A stretch of 64,000 nt of DNA from Rhodococcus sp. G-MC3 (GCF_030063335.1 NZ_JASISW010000014.1:62001-126000); one strand, 5' to 3'. Counted from the first letter of the stretch, positions 28,701-37,324 are shown. The notes: a model not told the origin generated them from the sequence alone. Numbers and translations: made by a program.

Positions 28701-29916
28701 GCATGGACGCCCACGCGATTCCTGCGTCTTCGGCCGCAACCTGGAGATCGTCCTCGGCGCGGGTCAACGCCGCCACGGAATCGCGAAGTGCCGCGTCGGC
28801 GCGTGTCGCCTCGGTCGACCGTTGCTCCACATCCGACTGGGCCTTCTTGGCGCGCTCCGACTGTTGTGCGGCCGAGACCTTCAATTTTCCGGCGGACTCG
28901 GCCAAGTCGTCCAGCTGCTGCTTACCCTCGTAGGCGCTGGACCGCTGTAGAGTTTCTCGATCGGCGAGAGCCTGATCGAGAGCTCGTTCGGCGTCGTCGA
29001 AACGCTTTTCCGCCGCAACCCGCTCCTGCAGGCGGCGTTCCTTCTGTGCGGCAGCCGCGAAGTGCGCGGTCGTGTTGTGGGTGACCGCTTCCAGTCTGCG
29101 AGAAACCTGCTCCACATCCGAACGTGCTTGAACGCGAAGATATTTCGAATACACCCCGACGAAGTTCTTCGCAGCATGGTCGGCTTGGGCAAGTCCTTCG
29201 AGTGCTCGGCCGACCTCTTCCATATCACTGAACGAACGTGCGGCTTCGAGTACGAGCTGTTCGTCGAGGGGGCGCAGTCCGTCGGTGAGTGCCTGGGAGA
29301 GTCCCTTCGGATCGAGGTTCTTTGCAAGCTGAGGACGACGCAAAGTCAGAATGAGGTTGATGAGCTGGTCGTACCGCTGCGCACCGAGCCCGAACATTCG
29401 GGCGTCGATGGCAGCGCGATAATCGACCGGACGATCGGTGATCGCGTCGGATCCGAGCTGTTCGGCGAGTTGCTTCTTGGTCAACGGTCGATCGTCGGAT
29501 CCGAGCAGCGAGAAATCGACTCCGACTCGGCCGTCAACGACGAAATACCATCGAATGACCTTGTCGTTCTGGCGGCTGGCACGCATCCCGATGCCGACCG
29601 TGACGGCTTCGGGGTCCTCGCGGGACCCGCGGCCGAACTCCATCCATACGTATGAGTGCGCGCTTTCCTGACCGCGATAGAGAAGGTTGGACTTCATGGT
29701 CCGCTCCTCGCCCGCGAATGGATTGAGGCGTCGCGGCTCGATACGCCCATCCAAAACGAAAGGAAAGAGCACCTCCAGCGCCTTCGTCTTGCCCGAACCA
29801 TTGGGGCCGCGAAGCACGAGACGGCCGTCGGCGAAGGAGAACTCCTGGTCACGGTAGTCCCACAGATTGATGATGCCCGCTCGGGTGGGGCGGAAGCGCC
29901 GATCGTGTTCAGTCAT
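25705..29916 (-). CDS. jetC: Wadjet SMC-like ATPase JetC (TIGR02680 type)
   Basis: A 1403-residue SMC/MukB-like motor. Walker A GPNGSGKT is at 37-44, the ABC signature LSGGEQ at 1267-1272, and Walker B LLALDEAF with Asp1302 and Glu1303. Between them lie two long charged heptad regions (about 280-480 and 780-1030) flanking a central hinge-like block near 520-770. It should dimerise and extrude DNA loops. The start overlaps the jetB stop by 8 bp. It shows no frameshift, so the system looks functional. Confidence 0.94.
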   Translation of the reverse strand: MTEHDRRFRPTRAGIINLWDYRDQEFSFADGRLVLRGPNGSGKTKALEVLFPFVLDGRIEPRRLNPFAGEERTMKSNLLYRGQESAHSYVWMEFGRGSREDPEAVTVGIGMRASRQNDKVIRWYFVVDGRVGVDFSLLGSDDRPLTKKQLAEQLGSDAITDRPVDYRAAIDARMFGLGAQRYDQLINLILTLRRPQLAKNLDPKGLSQALTDGLRPLDEQLVLEAARSFSDMEEVGRALEGLAQADHAAKNFVGVYSKYLRVQARSDVEQVSRRLEAVTHNTTAHFAAAAQKERRLQERVAAEKRFDDAERALDQALADRETLQRSSAYEGKQQLDDLAESAGKLKVSAAQQSERAKKAQSDVEQRSTEATRADAALRDSVAALTRAEDDLQVAAEDAGIAWASMPASSRSDQFSTALRGHAEERDGDVRAVRSALSTVEKATTERARADKSAARARELLDAARASVTEAEAAVELARAHYASGLRSWWSVNSSLYAGAGITVAAFEALDAAVPRIGEDEAPSLDAVLAEASAEGLETVRAQRAQAGISAATFAEDLSAMRSERALIEAQHDDAPPPFAARTSPRDNLSGAPLWQLVRFADGIDPAEAAGVESALQAANLLDGWITPDEAPQHVESEQFLIAAPADARPTGPTLADVLEAEPGTDVPESMIQAVLASIALVSNQRGTRTLDAGRLNSDGAAVTSIGIDGRFWQGIQYGHHIKPDAEYIGATARARRRAARITELDALITSTEASTKAAQDEERSAAELLRGLRAAATQLPKVSGIVKAQKSVTESAGALRTSQAGSTTADSELDQAIAELSAREKHLRTTAVAHRTPHNARDIDSLAAAIRHFENQGDLVLRRRADHVRETERSHEARNRWEESTGLAEELAEEAAIAEENHLQQVQRLEILSEKLGSTADQINIDLEAARDRIEKCKVEQRSARKADKEAGEAIGKAEGACNTAQEGLRAALTETLDDTARLAPYARKDLLTILGVLDGYTWPSSDSAWLTVEQILYRIQSASIEDDIQVLPPVVHQLHSALNDATASVKASDSYRKSTRTALTGALQEFDSQLASSGQDYRLQWDAPDGLTVVRVQDEQGFSSVGEFADRIGDARSNQETLLTEHERLILEDALLTGLAQQIHERTVDARELIAQMSTEMKQRKMSSGNTIGVHWVLADNLDDRAREISKLLDRDASALNADDLATMRAHFASEIRIARAAHPERSYPEILATTLDYRRWRVFAFTLIRGDGTEDRLTVARHSALSGGEQSVSLHLPLFAAAHVMLSSADPHSPRLLALDEAFAGVDDNGRSELLGLSVQFDLDLFMTGYDLWITYSDVPGCAHYDLAHSTAENSVSAALLVWENGELFAEHDGTDLAAALGSPLTRRMPSRAEGGLDFAR

Positions 29917-31381
29917 CGTGTGCGCCTCGGTTTCCTTGCTCTGCGGGGTTGTCGATTGCGGTGTCCCCGACTGTGGTGTCTTCGGAGGCGGTGTTGTCGG
30001 AGGTGGTGTTGTCGGAGGCGGTGTCGTCGAAGAGTGAAGTCTGCGGAGCTCGGTCCTTCACACTGACCATCACATCGCGGTAGCGAGCGATCGCGGGAAG
30101 AACGAGCACCCCACCGGAGATGCTCTGTATCAATCGAAATCGATCGAGCATCGCGATCGCACGTTCACGGAGCCCGTCGGGATCAGCCTGCCACTGGGCG
30201 GCGAACGTCCGTCCGAATTTCTCGACCAAGTCGGTGACCGTGCTTACCAGCCAGCTGTTCTCGACGAACGGATACAGTACAGGGCTGTCCGTGTCGGCAA
30301 TGTTCTTGGCCCGGAGGCCGAATTCGGCCAGGTCGTCGAAGATTCCACCGCCGGGAATCGCTGCGTCGAGTCGGTCGACGAGGTCGGTGTCCTGCTGTAT
30401 CCGGTGTCGAGCGAGCTCGGGCGAATCCGGATCGATGACGCGATCGGATATCTCACCCGCAAGCAGCAGTGCAACCTGCGCGATGGTGCCCGTACTCGGA
30501 AACCGCGTGTCGGACATGCGCCCCGACGTGTCGATCAACATCACCCCTTCGGCTCGTCGTTCCGATGTGAGGCCGGTCAGGAGTTCGACTTCGGCGACGG
30601 TTTTCAGCGCGGCAAGCGCGGTTCGACCGTCCTGATCCAGGTCTTCGAAGTACACCACTGGCTGCTCGACGAGCGCCCGACGTACCTTACGCAACGTCTC
30701 CTTGGGATCGGCACTCTGCACCGCGTCCTCGTCGTCCGCACCGTCCTCCATCGGAAGATCGGATCCGGCGAGAAGGCCTGTGACGGAGCGTAAGTGTTGA
30801 ACGGCCCGAGGCGGACGGAAAAGTGCGACCACCACGGAGCGTTCGATGTCGTACAGAGCTTCACCGGCCGACGGATTGTTTGCCCAACCCCCGGCGTCGC
30901 CGTCCGCGAGTGAGATCGCGCCACGCGCGGCCAGCCACCCCACTGCGTCGACGAACGCGTCACGATCCGAAGCGCGGTCTGTCGCGAGCTCGACTCCGTC
31001 GACCTGGCCTGCTTCGGCGGTGACGTGGTCCGCAAGTTCCGATAGCGTGATCTGACTTCCCGCACGGCCGAGGCTCGCCAACGACAGAGCGAGATAGGAG
31101 TAGCGCCGACGATCGAACACACGGTCGGATGCGGTCCGCGCAGGCTGGCTCGAATCCAGTTCGTCCATGACCGGGAAGAGTCGCGCGGTGGTTTCGGTCA
31201 CCTCGAGGCGATAACCGAACATTTCGAGAAGATCTTCTCTCAGTTCCGTCGCCCAGCGCCGAAGGAGAGGGAGCGCGATGCGATCGGGATAGGTCGCGGT
31301 CACCAAGTGGTTGGACAGCGCAATCCGAGCTGCGCGCTGATAGGAATCGAGTGCGAGGGAGGGTATTTCGCGAGCTCTCAT
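29909..31381 (-). CDS. jetB: Wadjet subunit JetB (TIGR02678/DUF2398 type)
   Basis: A 490-residue protein starting MRAREIPSLALDSYQRAARI, with winged-helix-like segments and the family stretch RRYSYLALSLASLGRAGSQITLSE split around residue 125. It is the KITE-like partner that binds the JetA kleisin and the JetC head. ATG at 31381 overlaps the jetA TGA (ATGA), which decides the start against a longer open frame. The C-terminal 45 residues are an acidic Asp/Thr/Ser repeat tail with no counterpart I know in the family. Confidence 0.88.
   Translation of the reverse strand: MRAREIPSLALDSYQRAARIALSNHLVTATYPDRIALPLLRRWATELREDLLEMFGYRLEVTETTARLFPVMDELDSSQPARTASDRVFDRRRYSYLALSLASLGRAGSQITLSELADHVTAEAGQVDGVELATDRASDRDAFVDAVGWLAARGAISLADGDAGGWANNPSAGEALYDIERSVVVALFRPPRAVQHLRSVTGLLAGSDLPMEDGADDEDAVQSADPKETLRKVRRALVEQPVVYFEDLDQDGRTALAALKTVAEVELLTGLTSERRAEGVMLIDTSGRMSDTRFPSTGTIAQVALLLAGEISDRVIDPDSPELARHRIQQDTDLVDRLDAAIPGGGIFDDLAEFGLRAKNIADTDSPVLYPFVENSWLVSTVTDLVEKFGRTFAAQWQADPDGLRERAIAMLDRFRLIQSISGGVLVLPAIARYRDVMVSVKDRAPQTSLFDDTASDNTTSDNTASEDTTVGDTAIDNPAEQGNRGAHDD
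29954..30028 (-). repeat. Five tandem 15-nt units encoding the acidic JetB tail
   Basis: Units at 29954, 29969, 29984, 29999 and 30014 share the pattern GGAGGCGGTGTTGTC with changes in the outer copies. On the coding strand they give pentapeptides of the type Asp-Asn-Thr-Thr-Ser. Length variation between strains is likely. Confidence 0.8.
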
Positions 31382-32901
31382 CGTCGAACCACTTCGGCAA
31401 CCTCGAGCTGCAGACGGTCGAGATGCAGACGGCCGCGCGCCGTCTGCACGACGGTGGAGGTGGCGCTGTCGCTCAGTGTGAGTTTGACGCCGCTGTCGGA
31501 TCCGGTGGTTGCTGTCGTGTGCCCACTGACGCGCACGCGCGCGGTCAGTGCGGCATTGAGCAGGCTGAGAAGCACTTCGGTCTCCTCTTCGTTCAGTGTT
31601 CGTGCGTACACCCCGGTCGATGCGAGCGACAGCGCCGCGGCACTTCGAGACCGTTGCGCCTGCAGTTGCTTCTCGCGCAGCCGTCGGATACTGCCGTCGT
31701 TTCGTTGAACGCGGCCTGGAATTCCGGGTGACGGGGTACGTCCGGTCTCGGCCAGCGTGCGCGAGATCTCCACCGGTGGCGCCTCCCACCAGGTTCGCGA
31801 TGTCGGGATGATGTCTTCATCCGGGTGGACCATCGACAGGTGCCGGGGCTTTCCGAGACCGAAGACGGCATGGAACAACGCGTGCGCACTGTCCTCTGTG
31901 GGTGTGTTGGAAAACCAGCCGGCAAGGTGTCGTAGCTGGCTCTCACGACTCACGCCGCCCCGTCTGGTCTCGGTGACGCGTCGGAGAAGCGAGAGGACCG
32001 CAGCGATGGCGCTCATCGTTCCCTCGCGTAGTCGCTCGGACTCGCTCAGCTCTGCTTCCGCTGCAACGAACCAGTGTGACAATCCCGCCCACCGGGCACT
32101 CCAGTCCGCCGCTCGCTCTGCGACGTCGAGGAAGACTCGTTCGTCGCTGATCGCGGCCCGCTCGATCAAATCCGAAATGCCGGTGGACTCGACCACGGCA
32201 ATAGCTTCGGCAAGCTTGGGGGCGTAGCGAGTCAGATCGGAGCTGAATTCACGCATATGAGTCAGCAGCGCGTCCTTATGCACCAAAAACGACTCGGGGG
32301 TGATCTCGGTGGTCCGGACGAGATCCCCGAGAACCAGGTAGAAATGTGCTGCCCGCGTTGCCATCTCCGACAGCGTCGAGTCGAGACGGCTCAGTTTGCG
32401 ATAGATGCGGTCGCCGTCGCGCTGCCGATTCGCCTCTGCAAGCTCGTGCATGTCCGCCAGGAGTTCCGGCAGCACGAGCCGTGAGAGCGACGCGTCGTCC
32501 AAGCGAGCCCCGAGAACGTCCTCGACTGCGCGGAACGCCTTGTAACCTGCCTGGCTGAACTGATAGACGAAATGGCGGTTGCGATACTCGGCGAGCGTCG
32601 CTGCGCGCGATCCGTCATAGCTTCGTTCGAGAAGCTCCCACGAGTGCAACTGCTCGAGGAGTGGTCCGATCTCCGCTGCGGTCAAACGATCGTTTGCCGG
32701 TGCCGTACGGGCAAGCGTGTCCGCGATCTCGGCGGCGTGCAGGAGGACGACGTAGTTGGCCCGTGCGGTGTCGAACGCCCGAAGAACCCACAGGTACTCG
32801 TTGCGCTTCTCCGCGGTCGTGAATGCGAACAGCTTGAGGCGATCTTCCTGCATCAAGGCGCTGACGACGCTCGGTCGCATCGTGTCGGATGAATCGCTCA
32901 C
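31378..32901 (-). CDS. jetA: Wadjet kleisin-type subunit JetA (TIGR02677/DUF2397 type)
   Basis: A 507-residue protein with an N-terminal winged-helix region (LFAFTTAEKRNEYLWVLRAF), a middle helical part and a C-terminal domain ending EVAEVVRR. The family is TIGR02677, which accompanies TIGR02678, 02679 and 02680 in one Wadjet subtype. It should bridge the JetC heads as a kleisin. GTG at 32901 is favoured because a TACCCT -10 hexamer ends 6 nt upstream; ATG at 32880 is an alternative. It is the first gene of the operon. Confidence 0.88.
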   Translation of the reverse strand: MSDSSDTMRPSVVSALMQEDRLKLFAFTTAEKRNEYLWVLRAFDTARANYVVLLHAAEIADTLARTAPANDRLTAAEIGPLLEQLHSWELLERSYDGSRAATLAEYRNRHFVYQFSQAGYKAFRAVEDVLGARLDDASLSRLVLPELLADMHELAEANRQRDGDRIYRKLSRLDSTLSEMATRAAHFYLVLGDLVRTTEITPESFLVHKDALLTHMREFSSDLTRYAPKLAEAIAVVESTGISDLIERAAISDERVFLDVAERAADWSARWAGLSHWFVAAEAELSESERLREGTMSAIAAVLSLLRRVTETRRGGVSRESQLRHLAGWFSNTPTEDSAHALFHAVFGLGKPRHLSMVHPDEDIIPTSRTWWEAPPVEISRTLAETGRTPSPGIPGRVQRNDGSIRRLREKQLQAQRSRSAAALSLASTGVYARTLNEEETEVLLSLLNAALTARVRVSGHTTATTGSDSGVKLTLSDSATSTVVQTARGRLHLDRLQLEVAEVVRR

Positions 32902-32907
32902 TGGAAC

Positions 32908-32913
32908 AGGGTA
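32908..32913 (-). promoter_or_regulatory. -10 element TACCCT, predicted leaderless start of the jetABCD operon
   Basis: TACCCT on the minus strand ends 6 nt before the jetA GTG and no ribosome site lies between. The 129-bp gap to nirD therefore holds the only evident promoter for the defence operon. Confidence 0.45.
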
Positions 32914-33030
32914 GGGGGTCGGAGGACGATGCGTGGTCAGTGCCCTGGCGATGGCGTCGCGCGGCCACCACTACGTGGCAATCTTCGACGATGCAGTTTT
33001 GCGAATTGCCGTCGACCGGCTGCGCCTGCG

Positions 33031-33330
33031 CTACACCTCGACAGTCACCTTTCCGTCCACGATGGCCGCCGGATAGGTTCGCACAGAATCGATTCCGCCC
33101 GCGCATGATCCGTCGTCGAGCGAGAATGTGTACTGATGCAGCGGGCACATCACCACCTTGCCGTCGATCTGCCCGTCGGCCAACGGTCCGCCTTTGTGCG
33201 GGCAGACTGCGTCCATCGCGCGGACGGTGCCGTCGCCGAGCATGAAGACGGCCACCTGCTTCCCGTCGACGACGTATGCCCGACCTTCGCCCGGGGTCAG
33301 ATCCTCGGCGGCGCCCACCGGGACGCTCAT
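33031..33330 (-). CDS. nirD: Nitrite reductase [NAD(P)H] small subunit
   Basis: A 99-residue Rieske-fold subunit. Cys43-x-His45 and Cys62-x2-His65 provide the [2Fe-2S] ligands, so the cluster site is intact. It assists NirB in reducing nitrite to ammonium in the cytosol. The ATG overlaps the nirB stop (ATGA), which fixes the start and couples translation. It is the last gene of the nir unit, followed by the jet operon in the same direction. Confidence 0.94.
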   Translation of the reverse strand: MSVPVGAAEDLTPGEGRAYVVDGKQVAVFMLGDGTVRAMDAVCPHKGGPLADGQIDGKVVMCPLHQYTFSLDDGSCAGGIDSVRTYPAAIVDGKVTVEV

Positions 33331-35804
33331 CGGACCGGCACCTGCGGCAATGGAAGAAGGGGCAATGACGACGCGAACTGTGCAGCCGATCTCGGGGCTG
33401 TGCGTTCCTGCCATGGATCTCGGTACCCGTCGACGGAAGTCTGCATTCGCTGCTCCAATCCCGAAATGATTCCCTCGGCGTCCTCGATCAATGTCTTCTG
33501 CAGCACGTCGAGGCCGATTCGTGGAACCCATGCGTAGGTTCGTTCGAGCCACTGGGCCGTCTCGCGGTAATGCTGAATAAAGACTCCGGCGACCCGAATG
33601 ACCTCCGCAGCGCCGACGACCGTCGCCAGCAGATCGCCCTTTCTGACGTGGGCACCCGCAGCACCGCCGACATAGATTTCCCATTTGTCGTCGCCGACGG
33701 ACACTACGCCGAGGTCCTTGCACAGGGCCTCGGAGCAGTTGCGCGGGCAACCGGCGACGGCAAGCTTCAGTTTTGCCGGCGTCTCCAGGCCTTGGAACCG
33801 TTCTTCCATTGCGATTCCCAAAGCCGTCGAATCGCCGAGGCCGAATCTGCAGAAGTCGCTGCCGACACATGTTTTCACGGTGCGCATGCTCTTGCCGTAA
33901 GCGAAGCCCGACGGCATGTCCAGATCGCCCCACACCTTGGGCAGGTCTTCCTTCTTGATGCCCAGAAGGTCGATTCTTTGCCCACCGGTGACTTTGACGA
34001 GAGGCACGCTGTACTTGTCGGCGACATCGGCGATCTTCCGGAGCTGATCTGGCGTCGTGACACCGCCCATCATCTGAGGCACTACAGAGAACGTGCCGTC
34101 GCGCTGAATGTTGGCGTGCACACGGTCGTTGATGAACAGTGCGCCGCGCTCGTCGACCCAGTCCGGTCCCCAGATCACCCGCAACAGCGATGCGAGCGGC
34201 ATCTTCGACGGTACGTCCTCCTTGCCCTCGGGTGCGAGCTCGGCGAAGACTTGCGAGACCGACCTCAGATCCTGTTCGCGGATGACGTCGATCAAAGCCG
34301 GCTTCGCCAACGGGATGCCAGGGACGTACCAGTCGGCGGCCGGATCGGCCTCGATCGCGCCGCCCGCTGCGCAGGCCAAGATGTCGGCGACAAGCCCCTT
34401 GCAGGATCCGCATCCTTTACCGGCGCGGGTGGCTGCGGTGACATCGCCCATCGACTTCGCGCCTGCATGGACACACGCGACAATCGCACCCTTGGTGACC
34501 CCGTTGCAGTTACACACCTGCACGTCATCGGCGAGTTCGGCCGCCCCGGTCGCCGCGGTAGGGGTGCCCATGTCGAAGAGCATGCTGATCCGCTCGTCGG
34601 GCAGGGGAATCTTCTCGTCGAATGCCTGGGTGAGGAAGTTCGCCTTGCTGATGTCGCCCAACAAGGTTGCGCCGATCAGCTTTCCGTCTCGAACGACCAC
34701 GCTCTTGTACGTTCCGCTGCGCGGTTCGTAGAACTGGACGAACTCATCGTCCTCCCGTTCCGGGCCCTTGACTCCCATTGCTGCCACATCGACGCCCGCC
34801 ACTTTGAGCTTGGTCGTCAATCGCGAACCATGATATGCAGCAGTCGGATTGGTGCCGCTCAGATGTTCGGCGAGAACGACAGCCTGTTCCCACAGTGGCG
34901 CGACCAGGCCGTACACCTCGCCGCGGTGCTGGCAGCATTCACCGACCGCATAGATGGATCCTTCATCCTCGCAACGCAACTGATCGTCGACGACGATTCC
35001 ACGCTCGATGACGAGGCCGCCCCCTCGTGCGAACTCGACATTCGGACGTATCCCGGCTGTTACGACCACCATGTCCGCGGACAGCGACGTACCGTCGTTG
35101 AATCCAACTCCCGCAACTCGGCCGGCGTCGGTACGCAGAACCGATGTTGTTCTCTTCGAGGTGTGAACTCCTACGCCGAGCGACTCGATCTTGTTACGCA
35201 GCAGCCTTCCGCCGCGCTCGTCGAGCTGTTGGTTCATGAGATGGCCGGGGGAGTGCACGACGTCGACGTCGAGGCCTTGGGTTCGCAGTCCGTACGCAGC
35301 CTCCAACCCGAGCAGTCCACCACCGATGACGACGGCCTTGAGGTCGTCCTCGGAATCTGCCATCTGGAGCATCCCGTTGGTGTCCGCGATGGTTCGGAAG
35401 CCGAAGACGCCGCGGGCCAGTCGACCGTCGGGTTCGCGAAGCCCGTCCATGTTCGGAAAGAAGGTATTGCTGCCGGTGGCGATGATCAGGATGTCGTAGT
35501 CCACGACGCGCCCGCTTTCGCAGCGCACCGACTTCTGGAAACGATCGAGCGAGACAGCACGGTCACCCGCGAACAGCGTGACGCCGTTCTCGCGGTACCA
35601 ACTCATGGGATTGAGTAGTAGGTCTTCGTCGTCGACTCCCGTCTCGCCCGCGAGAACGTGAGACAGCATGATCCGGTTGTAATTTCCGTAAGGTTCGTCG
35701 CCGATCATCGTCACTTCGAACTTCTCGGCGCCCCGCTTCAGGATCTCTTCGACGGTCCTGGCGCCGGCCATCCCGTTTCCGACCACGAGCAGGCGACTCT
35801 TCAT
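33327..35804 (-). CDS. nirB: Nitrite reductase [NAD(P)H] large subunit
   Basis: An 825-residue assimilatory enzyme. The N-terminal FAD/NAD domain begins LLVVGNGMAGARTVEEIL, with NAD motif VVIGGGLLGLEAAYGL near 160. A BFD-type [2Fe-2S] domain follows with Cys431, Cys433, Cys465 and Cys468. The C-terminal sirohaem/[4Fe-4S] domain has TCVGSDFC and CPRNCSEALC. It reduces nitrite to ammonium with NAD(P)H. The start ATG shares one base with the stop of the upstream small gene. Confidence 0.96.
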   Translation of the reverse strand: MKSRLLVVGNGMAGARTVEEILKRGAEKFEVTMIGDEPYGNYNRIMLSHVLAGETGVDDEDLLLNPMSWYRENGVTLFAGDRAVSLDRFQKSVRCESGRVVDYDILIIATGSNTFFPNMDGLREPDGRLARGVFGFRTIADTNGMLQMADSEDDLKAVVIGGGLLGLEAAYGLRTQGLDVDVVHSPGHLMNQQLDERGGRLLRNKIESLGVGVHTSKRTTSVLRTDAGRVAGVGFNDGTSLSADMVVVTAGIRPNVEFARGGGLVIERGIVVDDQLRCEDEGSIYAVGECCQHRGEVYGLVAPLWEQAVVLAEHLSGTNPTAAYHGSRLTTKLKVAGVDVAAMGVKGPEREDDEFVQFYEPRSGTYKSVVVRDGKLIGATLLGDISKANFLTQAFDEKIPLPDERISMLFDMGTPTAATGAAELADDVQVCNCNGVTKGAIVACVHAGAKSMGDVTAATRAGKGCGSCKGLVADILACAAGGAIEADPAADWYVPGIPLAKPALIDVIREQDLRSVSQVFAELAPEGKEDVPSKMPLASLLRVIWGPDWVDERGALFINDRVHANIQRDGTFSVVPQMMGGVTTPDQLRKIADVADKYSVPLVKVTGGQRIDLLGIKKEDLPKVWGDLDMPSGFAYGKSMRTVKTCVGSDFCRFGLGDSTALGIAMEERFQGLETPAKLKLAVAGCPRNCSEALCKDLGVVSVGDDKWEIYVGGAAGAHVRKGDLLATVVGAAEVIRVAGVFIQHYRETAQWLERTYAWVPRIGLDVLQKTLIEDAEGIISGLEQRMQTSVDGYRDPWQERTAPRSAAQFASSLPLLPLPQVPVR

Positions 35805-36151
35805 CAGATCAGCACCAAACCGAAATCGACGACGACCTCGCCCGTCGTGCCTTCGGGAGCGGCGACGACCAGCTCGAGCACCGAGTCCGGGTCGACGTCC
35901 TCGACGACACGCAACGGGATATTGACCCCGCTCTTCGCGCCCATCGGGAACATTCGCATCGGCTGACCGTCGCGCAGCAACGTCACCACGATGAGGTCGT
36001 CGCTCGAATTTCCGCCCCGGAAGTACAGCGGCTGCGCCATGAGTCCCGATGGAACGACGAAATTGAGCGACGGGTCGATCGATTCCGGCTTGTCGAGTCC
36101 GTGTCCGATGAACGGGAAGACGCCCTGGAGGAAACGCGGTGTGCTGGCCAT
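35804..36151 (-). CDS. Small conserved-looking protein translationally coupled to nirB, function unknown
   Basis: A 115-residue protein beginning MASTPRFLQGVFPFIGHGLD, with a beta-rich body (LYFRGGNSSDDLIVVTLLRDG, NIPLRVVEDVDPDSVLELVVAAP). It has no cysteine, signal peptide or membrane helix, and I do not recognise a named family. Its TGA overlaps the nirB ATG (TGATG), so it is the first gene of the nir operon. A role in nitrite reductase assembly or regulation is only inferred from position. GTG at 36157 is an alternative start. Confidence 0.75.
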   Translation of the reverse strand: MASTPRFLQGVFPFIGHGLDKPESIDPSLNFVVPSGLMAQPLYFRGGNSSDDLIVVTLLRDGQPMRMFPMGAKSGVNIPLRVVEDVDPDSVLELVVAAPEGTTGEVVVDFGLVLI

Positions 36152-36274
36152 GTACACAGGTTGCGGTGCCCGGGTGACACCGTCGCTGCGCCTGCGTTAC
36201 GTCGGGATCAGAAAGAACTCACCGTGAGCCGTTGTGTCCTGTGCGTTCGGACCTCGAAGGCTCGCTGCGCCTTT

Positions 36275-37324
36275 TCACAGCCCGAAGCTTCCCGGGCCCC
36301 TTCGCCTCAGGTACCGCTCGAATTCGGCTGCGATGGCATCGCCGTCGATCTTGGAGATCGCTTCGGAGATATCGGTCTCCGCGTCGCCTCGTTCTTCGAG
36401 AGTGCGAACATAGTCGCTGATTTCTTCATCTTCCTTGGTCATCTCGGTCACTGCTTCTTCCCAGTCCTCGGCCTGGGTCGGGAGCTCGCCGAGCGGAACC
36501 TCGATATCGAGGACGTCTTCTACGCGTTGCAGCAATGCAACGGTGGCTTTCGGATTCGGAGGTTGCGAGACGTAATGAGGTACAGCCGCCCAGAAGGATA
36601 TTGCTGGGACGCCTGCTTTGACACACTCGTCCTGGAGTACGCCGGTGATTCCGGTCGGCCCTTCGTAGCGTGTCTGCTCGAGGTTGAACTGCTCTGCGGC
36701 CTCGATGCTGTAGGCACTTCCGGTCACGGGAACCGGACGCGTGTGAGGAGTGTCTGCCAGTAGCGCGCCGAGTATGACAACAGTCTCGACCCCAAGTTGT
36801 TCGACGAATTCGAGCAGGTCGTCGCAGAAGCTTCGCCACCGCATGTTCGGTTCGATCCCGCGTAGGAGCACCACGTCGCGTGCACTTCCGGGCGGGGAGC
36901 ACACCGACAGCCTCGTCGACGGCCACTGGATCTCACGGGTTACGCCGTCGACCTGGCGGATCGTCGGGCGATTGACCTGGTAGTCGTAGTAATCCTCGGA
37001 GTCGAGCTCGGCGAGCGGACTCGCATCCCAGATCAATTCGAGGTGCTCGACGGCGCCGCTGGCGGCATCGCCAGCGTCGTTCCATCCTTCGAATGCGGCA
37101 ACGAGGATGGGGTCTCGAAGGGTGGGGAGCTCGAGTTCTTCGTCATCGCCCTCGGAAACCGCCGGAAACGATGGTGCAGTCGACGATGTGGTGTTCGATC
37201 CAGTGGCGTTCGCCACTGCGGTAGAAACCGCATCAAGCAACGTTTCGGCGGCGCTGTCCGGATTGTCGCGATCTGGATCGTCGTTGTCGGCGGGAATGTT
37301 GCCGTCTCGGTTTCGGGGACTCAC
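36275..37324 (-). CDS. PAC2 family protein
   Basis: A 349-residue protein with an acidic N-terminal region of about 70 residues, then the PAC2 domain (LVAAFEGWNDAGDAASGAVEHL, VVILGALLADTPHTRPVPVTG). PAC2 proteins relate to proteasome-assembly chaperones in eukaryotes and archaea; the bacterial role is unknown. It corresponds to Rv2125, beside metH. The second of two GTG codons (37324) is chosen because TAGGCT ends 6 nt before it. It is about 9 kb from the proteasome genes, so any link is speculative. Confidence 0.88.
   Translation of the reverse strand: MSPRNRDGNIPADNDDPDRDNPDSAAETLLDAVSTAVANATGSNTTSSTAPSFPAVSEGDDEELELPTLRDPILVAAFEGWNDAGDAASGAVEHLELIWDASPLAELDSEDYYDYQVNRPTIRQVDGVTREIQWPSTRLSVCSPPGSARDVVLLRGIEPNMRWRSFCDDLLEFVEQLGVETVVILGALLADTPHTRPVPVTGSAYSIEAAEQFNLEQTRYEGPTGITGVLQDECVKAGVPAISFWAAVPHYVSQPPNPKATVALLQRVEDVLDIEVPLGELPTQAEDWEEAVTEMTKEDEEISDYVRTLEERGDAETDISEAISKIDGDAIAAEFERYLRRRGPGSFGL

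Noticed and set aside
33570..35618. 682-codon open frame antisense to nirB
   Set aside because: nirB has full cofactor motifs and normal length; the antisense frame is a by-product of high G+C codon bias and shows no recognisable domain.
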